A DNA stretch of 64,000 bases, taken from NCBI RefSeq assembly GCF_900496995.4, contig NC_044009.1, positions 36,169,505 through 36,233,504 of the forward strand, given 5' to 3'. This stretch comes from Aquila chrysaetos chrysaetos. Taxonomy: Eukaryota; Chordata; Aves; Accipitriformes; Accipitridae. Every line of letters starts with the position of its first letter. The stretch's first letter is position 1. Positions 50,301 through 63,209 of this stretch are shown piece by piece. The notes under the pieces were generated by a model. The model made no database searches. It had not been told where the DNA came from and saw only the letters and a program-made list of their open reading frames with translations. Position numbers and translations under genes: made by a program.

Positions 50301-52089
50301 CAGTGTAAAGCTCGTGTCAGCATCTGTTGTGAGGTCAGAGTGGCTCCTTTGCATGTTCATTGGCTTGCTGAAAGATTAAATAAGATGGGAGGCTTTTTCC
50401 CACTTCTGGAAGGACTGCTTGTTTGGTCTGAAACAGGGAGTCTGTTTCTGTAATCCTTGACTCGGTTGCAGCTTTGAATACAGTAGCCAAAGATGGTATC
50501 TCGGGTATAAATCATCTTGTCCTTTTTTGGGACAAAAGTGAATGCCTAAAAGCTTTAATTGAACTTTTTTTTTTTTTTTTTTTTTTTCCCCCCCCCCAGA
50601 CAGGAGAGCTTCCCCACTCCTATCGTCTCATCAGCATTGTCAGCCATATCGGAAGCACATCATCTTCAGGTAAAAGATACCACATTTTATTCTTCATCTC
50701 TTATCTAGCTTAAAAAATCCATAATACAGAATTACCGTAGCAGGATTATTTGCAGAGAAGAATTCAGGCAGCAAAGCAAGTCTTCTATCGTGGCTTGCTG
50801 GTGGGAGAGCAGGTTGAGGATGTCATGGTGCCTAACACTCAGCATGTGGATGACGTAGTGCTTGTGGGGTCCGTGGAATTGCTTGTGCTTGTTACCAGCT
50901 CGTTGACCAGGAATGATGGAGGGACCAGGATCTTAAGGGTCTTTTAGCATTTAAATCTGACATAGGTCTCTGGGCTGAGGTATCTAGCTAACCAGCTTAC
51001 TGGTTGACTGCAGCATGAAAAGAAAGGTGCGTTCTGTGTTTTTAAGGTCATTACATCAGTGACGTCTATGATATCAAGAAGCAGTCCTGGTTCACCTACA
51101 ATGACCTGGAAGTGTCTAGAACTCTAGAGGCCACCGTTCAGTGTGACAGAGACCGAAGCGGCTACATCTTCTTCTACATGCACAAGTAGGTGTCTTGGGG
51201 AATTTTGCTGCTAGTAGTAACCTGCTGTTTGTGAGGAAGAGGGCTTCTCTTCTTCCTCTAGTCCTCTTTGCTGGGATGTAAAGTATCCCCATGTATTTGT
51301 CAGAAGAAAGCGTAATCAGAATTATATGCAAGAACGACAAAACTGAAGTGCTCCAAGTTGAGGCATGGAATTGTTTGTCACTAATACATAGGGTTTTAAC
51401 AAGATGCATTAAATCATCTTTTAAGAAGAGGATTCAGTGTCTCAGCTATGCATTCATTGCACAAGGAATCATAATGGAGCTTGGGTTTTTCCCTTAAGTG
51501 CTGCGATATCTGTAAATGCCCTTATCCCTGCTCCTAGCGGTTGTGTTGTTGCAGCCGTGGTCATCTCAGGACATGGGCAAGAGGAGGTTTGTAGGTAGAA
51601 GTGATACCTTTTCAGGCACACAGAACTGAAGAAGGGGTTTTGTGCCTCAGTTTGTCCCCTTCTGTCTTTACTGGTTGCTATAATAAAGGATGTTACTTCA
51701 TCTACAGACTGTGTCCTGTGTTGCTTCTGATCCTTTTACCAGCCAGGAGTTATTTTCACTATTGTTACTGTTCTTTGAGGCTTGCCACTGACCTTACTCA
51801 TTGTAATAATAAATGAAAAAAAAGTGCTGTGGGATTCAAGGAGCCTTGCTTAGAGATGCCAGATAAGACACCTTTCTCTGCCAGGATCTGTGACACTTGA
51901 GTTTGTGGATTAAATCCAGTTGCTGATTCCCTCAGGGCTGTCTTACGTAGCGGTTTGTTGTTGTACATAAGTTTCACTATTGGTCTTTCCCTCTGTCCTA
52001 GGGATATCTTCGATGAGTTACTAGAAACAGAAAAAAATGCACAGCCACTTAGCATGGAAGTAGGAAGATCGGTTCGTCAGCCTCTGTGA
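17238..52089 (+). CDS. USP37: USP37, ubiquitin carboxyl-terminal hydrolase 37; 23 coding exons
   Basis: USP37 is a cysteine protease of the USP (C19) family that removes ubiquitin. In mammals it counters APC/C-CDH1 to stabilise cyclin A and promote S-phase entry. Twenty-three exons sum to 2967 nt, 988 residues plus TGA (human 979 from memory). The order is an N-terminal PH-like domain (about 1-125), a linker with a basic EKRKR patch at 205-209, and a USP domain from GNTCYMN with catalytic Cys352 to catalytic His915 (GHYISD) and YND933. Two zinc CxxC pairs lie at 496-499 and 545-548. Three ubiquitin-interacting motifs at about 713-730, 816-831 and 838-852 are inserted within the USP domain. 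KEN boxes occur at 223-225 and 791-793; the human KEN at 32-34 reads KDN here. Catalytic residues and frames are intact. The gene is convergent with VIL1 and divergent from CNOT9. Confidence 0.97.
17394..20970 (+). other. USP37: USP37 intron 1, nothing recognised
   Basis: A 3.6-kb AT-rich intron. It contains an A/C-rich simple stretch at about 19532-19598. I saw no exon, RNA gene or identifiable mobile element. Confidence 0.5.
20971..21142 (+). CDS. USP37: USP37 coding exon 2
   Basis: Encodes residues 53-109 (LSHNIKTVTLRPNGRKLCCL and onward) plus one base. Second half of the PH-like domain. Acceptor ttttcag, donor gtaagt. Confidence 0.95.
21692..21792 (+). CDS. USP37: USP37 coding exon 3
   Basis: Encodes residues 110-143 (AGKPSQGSGSFGGVLGSRTT and onward). 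Joins in frame at a split alanine codon. Donor gtttgt is weak but matches the conserved exon end. Confidence 0.92.
23070..23251 (+). CDS. USP37: USP37 coding exon 4
   Basis: Encodes residues 144-203 plus two bases (TPPKRVTVESKEENPFRKVL and onward, to GLLEN). A low-complexity Ser/Thr-rich linker segment. Confidence 0.94.
23617..23691 (+). CDS. USP37: USP37 coding exon 5
   Basis: Encodes residues 204-228 plus two bases. Contains the basic EKRKR cluster and the KEN motif at 223-225 within YPKENDSS. Confidence 0.94.
24276..24373 (+). CDS. USP37: USP37 coding exon 6
   Basis: Encodes residues 229-261 plus one base (NNKALSDPAWKYLNSSREKQ and onward). Linker region. Confidence 0.94.
24815..24945 (+). 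repeat. Ancient dispersed-repeat fragment (sauropsid type)
   Basis: The stretch reading AACTCTTTGGGGCCAGGACTC, then TCTGTTTGTACC, resembles the 3' end of an old interspersed repeat that I recall from turtle and crocodilian genomes. The family name is uncertain. It lies in USP37 intron 6. Confidence 0.4.
25854..26442 (-). mobile_element. Solo LTR of an endogenous retrovirus (copy 1), antisense in USP37 intron 6
   Basis: A 589-bp element with termini TGTCG...GGACA is flanked by a perfect 5-bp duplication, ATTGT, at 25849-25853 and 26443-26447. Five-bp duplications suggest an ERVL-type integrase. I recognise the family as an abundant avian LTR. Its own promoter reads on the minus strand: a TATA-like TTATAA around 26167-26172 and an ATTAAA poly(A) signal at 25989-25994, so it is antisense to USP37. 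No internal retroviral genes are present. It ends 61 bp before the exon at 26504. Confidence 0.88.
26504..26588 (+). CDS. USP37: USP37 coding exon 7
   Basis: Encodes residues 262-289 plus two bases (ILPLQSSSFYGSRSSSKEYS and onward). Its acceptor lies 61 bp after the solo LTR, with a native T/C-rich tract retained. Confidence 0.94.
27085..27155 (+). repeat. MIR-like SINE fragment
   Basis: The order CATGCTTTACATGTGAGGGA, ACTGAGGTCCAGAGTGATTA parallels the conserved MIR core (tttacagatgaggaaactgagg...cagagaggttaag). It is an old, diverged copy in USP37 intron 7. Confidence 0.5.
27525..27686 (+). CDS. USP37: USP37 coding exon 8
   Basis: Encodes residues 290-343 plus two bases (SSVSSQTPSAKRSLGFLSQP and onward, through the conserved NQDYTGWNKPRVPLS). 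It leads into the USP catalytic domain. Confidence 0.95.
28149..28280 (+). CDS. USP37: USP37 coding exon 9 (catalytic Cys box)
   Basis: Encodes residues 344-387 plus two bases. Contains the USP Cys box GNTCYMNAILQ with catalytic Cys352. Confidence 0.97.
28281..30303 (+). other. USP37: USP37 intron 9, nothing recognised
   Basis: A 2.0-kb AT-rich intron. It contains a 178-codon minus-strand open frame (29229-29765) with no recognisable protein and no support. No mobile element was identified. Confidence 0.5.
30304..30427 (+). CDS. USP37: USP37 coding exon 10
   Basis: Encodes residues 388-429 (RFAHLLAKKDVCSPEVKKEL and onward, to FSGYMQN). Catalytic-domain thumb region. Acceptor tctgcag, donor gtaagt. 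Confidence 0.96.
30695..30900 (+). CDS. USP37: USP37 coding exon 11
   Basis: Encodes residues 430-497 plus two bases: DAHEFLSQCLDQLKEDMEKL, then a variable segment about five residues longer than I recall for human, and first zinc-knuckle Cys496 (Cys499 completes the CxxC in the next exon). Confidence 0.96.
31980..32564 (-). mobile_element. Solo LTR (copy 2), antisense, ending 21 bp before a USP37 exon
   Basis: A 585-bp element of the same family as the copy at 25854-26442, roughly 85-90% identical by eye, same orientation, termini TGTCG...GGACA. It has its own perfect 5-bp duplication ATAAG at 31975-31979 and 32565-32569, so it is an independent insertion and not the partner LTR of one provirus. 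Only the duplication and a short T-rich tract (32570-32585) separate it from the exon at 32586. No internal viral genes are present. Confidence 0.9.
32586..32703 (+). CDS. USP37: USP37 coding exon 12
   Basis: Encodes residues 498-537, including Cys499 of the first zinc pair, then CGETVTKREQFNDLSIDLPR and onward to LFFR. The polypyrimidine tract is short and immediately follows the LTR. Confidence 0.96.
32921..32985 (+). repeat. MIR-like SINE fragment
   Basis: TTCCCCATTTTGTGGTGGAT followed by GAGTTGAGGCATAAACA parallels the MIR pattern (ccccattttacagatgaggaaactgaggca). Diverged and short, in USP37 intron 12. Confidence 0.45.
33913..33992 (+). CDS. USP37: USP37 coding exon 13
   Basis: Encodes residues 538-563 plus two bases (AEEIEYSCEKCNGKSAVVTH and onward). 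Contains the second zinc CxxC at 545-548. Confidence 0.96.
35350..35514 (+). CDS. USP37: USP37 coding exon 14
   Basis: Encodes residues 564-618 plus two bases (VLILHLKRYSFNVALSLNHK and onward), a highly conserved USP core strand (LHLKRY). Confidence 0.96.
36061..36135 (+). repeat. MIR-like SINE fragment
   Basis: GAGACACAGAGATTAAACGT, then GTCACATAGGAAGTTTGTGG and CAGAATAGGGAAC, follow the MIR core and tail order closely. In USP37 intron 14. Confidence 0.55.
36355..36414. repeat. Perfect tandem duplication, 2 x 30 bp
   Basis: Positions 36355-36384 are repeated base for base at 36385-36414 in USP37 intron 14. The perfect identity implies a recent duplication, probably variable between individuals. 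Confidence 0.9.
37023..37088 (+). CDS. USP37: USP37 coding exon 15
   Basis: Encodes residues 619-640 plus two bases (SRPLKASQMVNSC, then TISTSTPC). It aligns with the human segment holding the reported CDK2 site Ser628-Pro, which reads Ser635-Thr here. Confidence 0.93.
   Translation, partial: FPSIESLPNGEFLYYKHFHTL
38300..38450 (+). CDS. USP37: USP37 coding exon 16
   Basis: Encodes residues 641-691 (KYTFKSKSSAALYVDSDSDD and onward), an acidic and Ser-rich insert of the USP domain. Donor gtaagg. Confidence 0.94.
38451..42275 (+). other. USP37: USP37 intron 16 (3.8 kb)
   Basis: A 3.8-kb intron. The only structure recognised is the diverged LINE-like stretch at about 39420-40150. No additional exon was needed for frame continuity. 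Confidence 0.5.
39420..40150 (+). repeat. Diverged CR1-like LINE fragment
   Basis: The segment GTTCTGTATCCAGCTTTGGG, then GGGGCCAGAGGAGAGGAACA, later AAAACTTCCTGATGCTCAGG and GGAATGGATTGC, follows the order of a CR1 3' region on the plus strand, with heavy divergence. No intact reading frame remains. Boundaries are approximate. Confidence 0.5.
42276..42528 (+). CDS. USP37: USP37 coding exon 17 (first UIM)
   Basis: Encodes residues 692-775 plus one base. Holds the first ubiquitin-interacting motif (SEDELLAAVLEISKREASLS, about 713-730) and an acidic Ser/Pro-rich stretch. Confidence 0.94.
42529..44952 (+). other. USP37: USP37 intron 17, nothing recognised
   Basis: A 2.4-kb AT-rich intron without a recognisable exon, RNA gene or mobile element. 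Confidence 0.5.
44953..45119 (+). CDS. USP37: USP37 coding exon 18 (KEN box, second UIM)
   Basis: Encodes residues 776-831. Contains the KEN box at 791-793 in DENKENKTPEG and the second UIM (EEQELQQALAQSLQEQ). Confidence 0.95.
45560..45680 (+). repeat. Ancient sauropsid dispersed-repeat fragment
   Basis: GTTAAAGATCTGTCTATCCC, AGTGCCTTGTTTCTGG and GTGATCCTTCCCTG match the pattern of an old interspersed repeat I recall from reptile and bird genomes (typically ...ccatctagcccagtatcctgtc...). Family name uncertain. Confidence 0.45.
46944..47004 (+). CDS. USP37: USP37 coding exon 19 (third UIM)
   Basis: Encodes residues 832-851 plus one base (EAREQKEDDDLKRATELSLQ), the third ubiquitin-interacting motif. 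Confidence 0.94.
47005..49204 (+). other. USP37: USP37 intron 19
   Basis: A 2.2-kb intron with an AT-rich microsatellite-like stretch at 47237-47312. No exon or identifiable mobile element seen. Confidence 0.5.
47237..47312. repeat. AT-rich (TA)n-like low-complexity tract
   Basis: About 75 bases of interrupted TA/GATA-type sequence (ATATAGATATATAGACAG and similar). Probably length-variable. Confidence 0.7.
49205..49320 (+). CDS. USP37: USP37 coding exon 20
   Basis: Encodes residues 852-890: EFNSSLLDSVGSDEDSGNED and onward, a strongly acidic segment ending KRNAE. Donor gtgtga is non-optimal but in frame. Confidence 0.95.
50565..50597 (+). promoter_or_regulatory. USP37: 33-nt pure polypyrimidine tract (T23C10) at a USP37 acceptor
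   Basis: Twenty-three T followed by ten C run directly into the AG before the exon at 50600. This is an unusually long and uniform tract for a 3' splice site and is likely length-polymorphic. Confidence 0.8.
50600..50669 (+). CDS. USP37: USP37 coding exon 21
   Basis: Encodes residues 891-913 plus one base (TGELPHSYRLISIVSHIGST and onward). Strand preceding the catalytic histidine. Confidence 0.96.
51047..51185 (+). CDS. USP37: USP37 coding exon 22 (catalytic His box)
   Basis: Encodes residues 914-959 plus two bases. GHYISDVYDIKKQSWFTYND carries catalytic His915 and the ND pair at 932-933. Ends FFYMHK across the junction. Confidence 0.97.
52002..52089 (+). CDS. USP37: USP37 coding exon 23 (last)
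   Basis: Encodes residues 960-988 (DIFDELLETEKNAQ and onward) with TGA at 52087-52089. Acceptor cctag. Confidence 0.95.
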
Positions 52090-52472
52090 AGAGTAAAACA
52101 CCTTGTTCCTCAGGAGGAACAAGGAAGATTCTGAACTTGTGCCAGACACACAGGAGTAACAAACAGCTCAGGGCCAAAACAAGAGACAAAAGGTAGAAAT
52201 ACGGGACGCTTGGTTTGTTGAACCATCTGTGCAAGTCCTGGGCCTGAACCACGCGTTTAAACCTTGACATCCCAGAGCGATCCTCCTGTGGTGAAGTTTT
52301 TATTGTTCCTCAAATAATTTTGTCAGCATGGAGCCTTAAAGAGTTGCATCAAGCCACAAGACTACAGCTGCTCATAAACTGATATAAAAAAAAAAAAGTG
52401 CAAAAAGAGACTCAACTTTAAAAGCCCACTCACCTATGAGACATGAGTGGCGAAGATTTACATATCACTTGG

Positions 52473-52473
<1 letters not shown>

Positions 52474-52517
<44 letters not shown>
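52474..52517. repeat. 44-base homopolymer T tract
   Basis: An uninterrupted run of 44 T in the USP37 3'UTR (U44 in the mRNA). Likely highly polymorphic and hard to sequence; the true length may differ from the assembly. Confidence 0.85.
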
Positions 52518-54322
52518 CTCCAAGAGCAATTTAAGCAATAGATTCTGTAACCTGGCGTGTGTTGTGTTAGTAATATTCACTGGAAACCCAGATCACTGAG
52601 TACGCTCTTGCCAGTCATCTCGCTAACAGGCGTTTTGGAGTCACTCAAGCTGACGCATTTTGACATTCATGGGTTTGTAAGCACTCTGCTATTTACATAC
52701 AGTTCCAGGAAACAAACTGTTGGTGCTGTGGAATGTATTGCATACCTGGTGGCAGCTCTGTCATTTTTTTACACCATTCACTGTCATCCTCCTTTAGACC
52801 TGAGATTATATACGTGATTTCTTTCATTTTACAAGTTCTATTATTTGATTGCATTTTCTTCATAAGGCTGTTGCCGAAGTACCATTTGGAGAGGAGCGGT
52901 CTCTCTTTGGGTGTGCAGTATTTTGCACTGAAGTTATATTGCTTAGGGCTGCTTTGATGTAACTCTGGAGGCAGGTGAACACCTGGAGCAGACTGAGAAC
53001 AGTAGCAGGAGGTGAGCAACAGCCACTTCGCATCTTCTGTGAGGAAAAGAGTGTTCTAGCGTTACCCTTTCTGCGCAGGCCTGGGTCATTGTGAATCAGA
53101 AACGGTGGGAAAAGGCAGGGTCTGCAGGGTAGCGCTTGGCAGTTGAATTGCTCTTTGATGGAACCATGGTCTTGCTTTGGTCTTCTCGTATCCCAGGGTA
53201 AGAGGGTTTTTACTGCAGCTATGCCTCTGTTCTCCTTTCTGAGGAGTGCAGAGTGCTCAAACTGTGAAACTTAAACCAGGTGGAAAGCTTTCAGAAAGCC
53301 CATGTTCAGCATTAACAGAATACGGTTAGGAAGAAGTGTTGCATTTTATTGGATTTAGAGACATGATGCTCCTTTTATAGCTTGTTTCAGCAGGGGGGGA
53401 TAAGCCTAGTGACTTCACTTTTTCAGCACCTTCGCACTTACTTAGCAAGGGCAGATGTTTCCTTTTGCTGGCATTTACTCATTTCAGAGAAATTGTTGCT
53501 GTTAAGCAGAGTAGTTGCTCTTGTTTTGGCCTCTAGTTATGATTTTTGCAGCTTGAGTTTTAGAGGTGAAAGACTTCTTTAAAAACAAAAACAAAACAAA
53601 AAAACACAACCAAAAAAACCCACCTTCTTTTGCTGTCGAGATAGTTTCTGGGTTTTTTTAAACTATTGCTAGGAGTTTCTCAGGAATAAATCAGCTGAAG
53701 CAAAGCAGACAAAACCACCGATTTAGGAGACAGCAGGCACCTCTTTCATGGGCACTTCCACACTAGAGTTTATCCTAGCAGGGGGATGATACCTCAGTGG
53801 CTTCTTCTCACCTCTGTGCACATCAGTGAGCCACAGTCATCGGTAGTCCTCCCCAAGCTGAGTACTTTGGGGACCCCAGCGTGGTGAAAAGACTGACTGA
53901 CCTTCCAGTCCACGTGTCGGATGAGCCCAGTGGACCTGGTCAGGGTGACATCTTTCTGGTTTCCGGGCTAGGAGCGAACATTTGGTTGTAAACATGATAG
54001 AGCATTTATCTTGTAAGATGCAGCCCATGTGGGTGTATATGTTAATTTATTACAAAGCATTATACTTTTCTATTGTCGATACTAATTTTGGTAGAATTCT
54101 GGGTAGCGGGAAGAGGCGGTGACATGGGAGTTGTCCTTTGAACTGATCGCCCCTGCGAATGTGATGAAGGGACTGCTCCGACCACAGGGCAAATTTGTAT
54201 TCCCCAAGCGCATCCTATGCTAGTGCTGTAAATAACCGGTATTCCTGTAGTATCAGAAGTCAGCTCTGCTTTTCTGGGTGGCAAGGTTGTTTTTGCAAGG
54301 CACTGCACTCCAGTTAATTTAT

Positions 54323-54328
54323 AATAAA
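54323..54328 (+). terminator. USP37: Candidate USP37 poly(A) signal
   Basis: AATAAA about 2.23 kb after the stop codon, followed by TG/T-rich sequence (GCCTGACTTTTCAGTGCAG, then TTTTGTTT). A plausible cleavage site lies near 54345. Confidence 0.45.
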
Positions 54329-54345
54329 AGCAAACATTGCCTGAC

Positions 54346-56280
54346 TTTTCAGTGCAGTAACTTTTGTTTAAAACCAGTTTTTGTTTGGATCAAGGTGCGG
54401 AAGCTGATGCTTGAAACCAGCGTTCCTTGTTTTATGAAAAGTTCTTGCTTATTATTCTAGCCATTAAGAATGTGCAGACATCTATTAATTAATTTAAGCT
54501 TTTTTGTTTGGCATGCAGCAGCTCAGTTGCACCTTCACACTGCCAGGAGTGTCTGCAGAGCCCCTTCCTTGCAGAAGCCAGCTTTCTCCCTGTCCAAGAG
54601 CAGCGGGGGGGAAGACAGTGTGTAATCCCCGAGGGGCACGCTGCCCACCAGCTGTAACGTTCCCGATGCTCACACTGTCCAGCAGCAAGTTCAGTAAGGT
54701 CATCCCTTCCAGGTGGGGATACCCATCCTGGGGGGATAGGTAGGTGGAGAAGTTCAGCTGCGGTCCCTGAACACATGCAGGCTCTTCCTCAGATGTACAG
54801 AGTCGCAGTTAAACATTTACCCGCTCCTGAATCAACCTAGTTTAGTCCAAGTGTGATTCAGCATATAAACGCAAGGAACTCCCATCTTGCCGTTTCTCTC
54901 GCCCCTTCGTTGTTTGACTGCGATAATTTGGTCTTGATTTACTCCCCTACTCTGAGAGGTGCAAAACTGCTCGTGTCAATGAACTGGAGCTTGTGTGCAC
55001 AGGTCCCTGGGGAGCCCTGGCCAGCGGGGCTGAACAAAGAGCCTTTGCAAAGCAAGGACTGGTTTCCCCACTGGAGCGGCAGGCTGAGACCAATGCGAGG
55101 AGCTGAGCAAGAGGAGGAGCGGGGGCTCTCTGACGCCTGGGGCCGTTGCATTGCCTTCCACCTCCTGCTCGCTGCAGCGTGGATAACCATCACCCGTGCA
55201 TCTTCGTTCTCGTCCTGAGGAAGGGCTGATGGCCAGCCCAGCGCTTCCTGCTGCGGTTCACCCTGGCACGGGGGCATGTGGGGATCACCGTGCTTAGTGG
55301 GGTTGGGGGCTGGGAATAACTCATCTGCTTTGTTTTCCTTTTAATTGAGCTAATTATCCCTGTAATTTCCCGCCAAAGAGAGAGAAAGGGGTGTGGGACC
55401 CGTGGCAGGTGCTGTCCATGTAGCTCTGCTGCTGGACTCCAGCCTTGCCTGCCGTGGGGTGGCTGCTGCAGGTTTCTGCCTGCACCCCAGCTTTCTGGTT
55501 CTTTACACTGTTGATGTGGAGCAGCACTTTTCTCTGTGTTTTAGCAGATCTGTTCCTCTCTATTCTTTACAGTTTTTGCTCTTGGGTTCCCCCCCACTCC
55601 TTTTTAAATGATGTGTAGATAGATTTTTGTGAAATTAAAACCTCTTTCTTAATCCTCTCTTGGTTTGGGAATCATATTTCCACACTGTCTGGGCTGCTGC
55701 CTGCTGAATGCCGCAGATGGTGGGTACTGCACCTCCACCCTGCATTTGCTGTTGGGACTTTGCTCAGTCGCCCAGGAACAGCATGTGCAGAGAGCACCCC
55801 TCTGGGGGACCCCCAGCCCCTCTCTGGGTCCCCAAGAGATCCAAAGCAGGAAGAAGATGCCCTCCTCCCCTCCCAGGGCAAGGACAAGGCGATCCCTGGT
55901 GTCTGTCCCCACACAGGGGCCATCCCCTCAGCCTGTGGCTTGTTGCTTTTACCTTTGGTACTGCACGTGTTTACTGAGGTTCACGCGATAACGGAGGGAG
56001 CGGCTCCAGCTGTATATCGGACCTTTAGCCCTGAGCTGCAGCTGCTGGGGTGGGATGGGGGAGCCCTGGCTCCCCGGGGGGTGCCCAGGGTGGGGGCAGC
56101 TTGTGCATCGCCTCTGAGCGTGGGGGGGGGGGCAAAGGAAGGACCCAGGGAAAAGGAGCTGAGGGTCCTTCCCTGCGGTGCCTCGGTGCCCGGTCAAGGC
56201 CTCTGTCCCCGTGTGCCATCTCTTTGCCAAATAAGCCCCACACCTGGGCTGAGCCCAGGGGCTGGGGGGAAAGACGCAAC
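54346..56280. other. Convergent intergenic region or extended USP37 3'UTR
   Basis: Between the likely USP37 end and the VIL1 poly(A) site. Base composition shifts here from AT-rich to GC-rich. Open frames exist on both strands but none resembles a known protein. An ATTAAA at 55634-55639 could end a longer USP37 transcript. Confidence 0.45.
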
Positions 56281-56298
56281 CCCGCTCTCCAAATCCAT

Positions 56299-56304
56299 TT
56301 TATT
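56299..56304 (-). terminator. VIL1: VIL1 poly(A) signal
   Basis: Minus-strand AATAAA 40 nt after the VIL1 stop codon, predicting a very short 3'UTR ending near 56280. It almost touches a plus-strand AATAAA at 56306-56311. Confidence 0.7.
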
Positions 56305-56343
56305 TAATAAAAATAACAAGCTGGGGTTGTCCAGGCTCCTGCC

Positions 56344-62076
<5,733 letters not shown>

Positions 62077-62087
62077 GGTGACGGGTG

Positions 62088-63099
62088 CTGCAGGCAAGGG
62101 GACCTGCCGGGGCATCGGCAACACCCTCATTAATGGCAGGCAGTGTCATTAAGAGCTGGGACGGAGCCAGCCTGCCGTGCCATCTGCTGCGTTGCCTCGT
62201 CTGCCACCGGCTGGGCCATAAACCCCCCATCCGGAGCTGCACAGGGTGAGGGGACCCCCCGACAACCCCGGTGCCAGGGCTGTGGGCACACAAGCGGGGC
62301 TGCCATCCCCCTCAGCCTGGCTGGCACTGTGGCTAACGGGGGCTGTCACAGCTCCGTGCCAGGGTCCGCGGTGGGCAGGAGCAGGGTCCCCCGAGCGCCC
62401 CGGTGTCCTGCCCTGTGCCTGGGCATGGGGTAGGGCCGTACAGGGCATCCCCCGCCCAGCAGCAACGGCTGGGTGACACCGCTGCGCAGTGGCCTGCTCC
62501 TCCCCAGCGCCAGCAGGAACTGGCCCTGCTCAGCCTGCTCCCGGCTCAGCTTGGCATGACATGGCACAGCGTGGCATGGCCACCGTTGGTGGCCTTGCAC
62601 ACACACGCATGTGCTCGCACACACGCACACGTGTGCAAGCACACGCTGCCTGCTTCAGCCGCCCCCCCCAACTCCCAACCCCACCGCCGGATCCATGCCC
62701 CCCAGGGAGGGCACAGCCTGGCCCCACAGAGGTGGCGAGCATGCCAGGGCTCAGCCCCAGTGCTGCCGAGGCTGCCCGCAGCCATCTCTGCCAGGCCAGC
62801 AGTGCTCGCCGGCAAGCAGGCAGGGAGGCCAGGCAGCCAGCGGTGCCCAGCAGAGAAGTCTCTGCTCCCCCAGCCCCGCAAAACGCTGCCTTGTCCTGCT
62901 GCGCTGCCCTGTGAAAGCACCCAAATCCCGTCCCTCAGATCCAGGGGGGTGACATCCCTCCAGCGCAGCCCCGCAGTGGGGCACGGGTGGATCCCCAAGC
63001 CCCGTCCCCAGGCCACCCTGGTGCCAGGAGCGGTTGTGGCTGTGGGATGTGCTGCCCCCCGCCATGCCCACCTTCCAGCCCCCCACCCCAGCCTCTCAC
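62088..63099 (-). other. VIL1: VIL1 intron 1 (inferred)
   Basis: GC-rich sequence between the candidate non-coding exon and the first coding exon. It includes a CA/CG alternating stretch at 62597-62646. No coding sequence was recognised. Confidence 0.5.
62597..62646. repeat. CA/TG-rich alternating purine-pyrimidine repeat
   Basis: An imperfect repeat of CACACACGCATGTG type, about 50 bases, prone to Z-DNA and probably length-variable. In the inferred VIL1 intron 1. Confidence 0.65.
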
Positions 63100-63170
63100 C
63101 TTCCCTGCAGAGCTGGGCACAGGTGAGCGTACCTAGGCAAAGTGCTCGGGTGCCAGCACCCAGGAGACCT
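63100..63170 (-). other. VIL1: Candidate non-coding first exon of VIL1
   Basis: A good minus-strand donor, GGGAAG|GTGAGAG, lies at 63100/63099. A TATA-like/CArG element 30 nt above 63170 would place the start there. The exon limits are inferred, without transcript evidence. Confidence 0.45.
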
Positions 63171-63199
63171 TTGTCCCTTCCTGTCCCAGCCTATATTCA

Positions 63200-63209
63200 C
63201 CATATAAGG
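63200..63209 (-). promoter_or_regulatory. VIL1: CArG box / TATA-like element of the VIL1 promoter
   Basis: The sequence CCTTATATGG on the minus strand matches the SRF consensus CC(A/T)6GG perfectly and could also act as a TATA box. It is followed by GAATATAG. It sits about 100 bp above the candidate exon donor. SRF binding would suit an actin-cytoskeleton gene; this is inference. Confidence 0.5.

Larger units (their letters stand above)
52090..54345 (+). other. USP37: USP37 3' untranslated region (minimal extent)
   Basis: No further coding sequence follows the stop codon. Plus-strand AATAAA hexamers occur at 53685-53690 and 54323-54328, an ATTAAA at 55634-55639 and a last AATAAA at 56306-56311. 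The human 3'UTR is long, so the transcript may run beyond 54345. The region contains a T44 tract and an A/C-rich stretch near 53580-53623. Confidence 0.5.
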
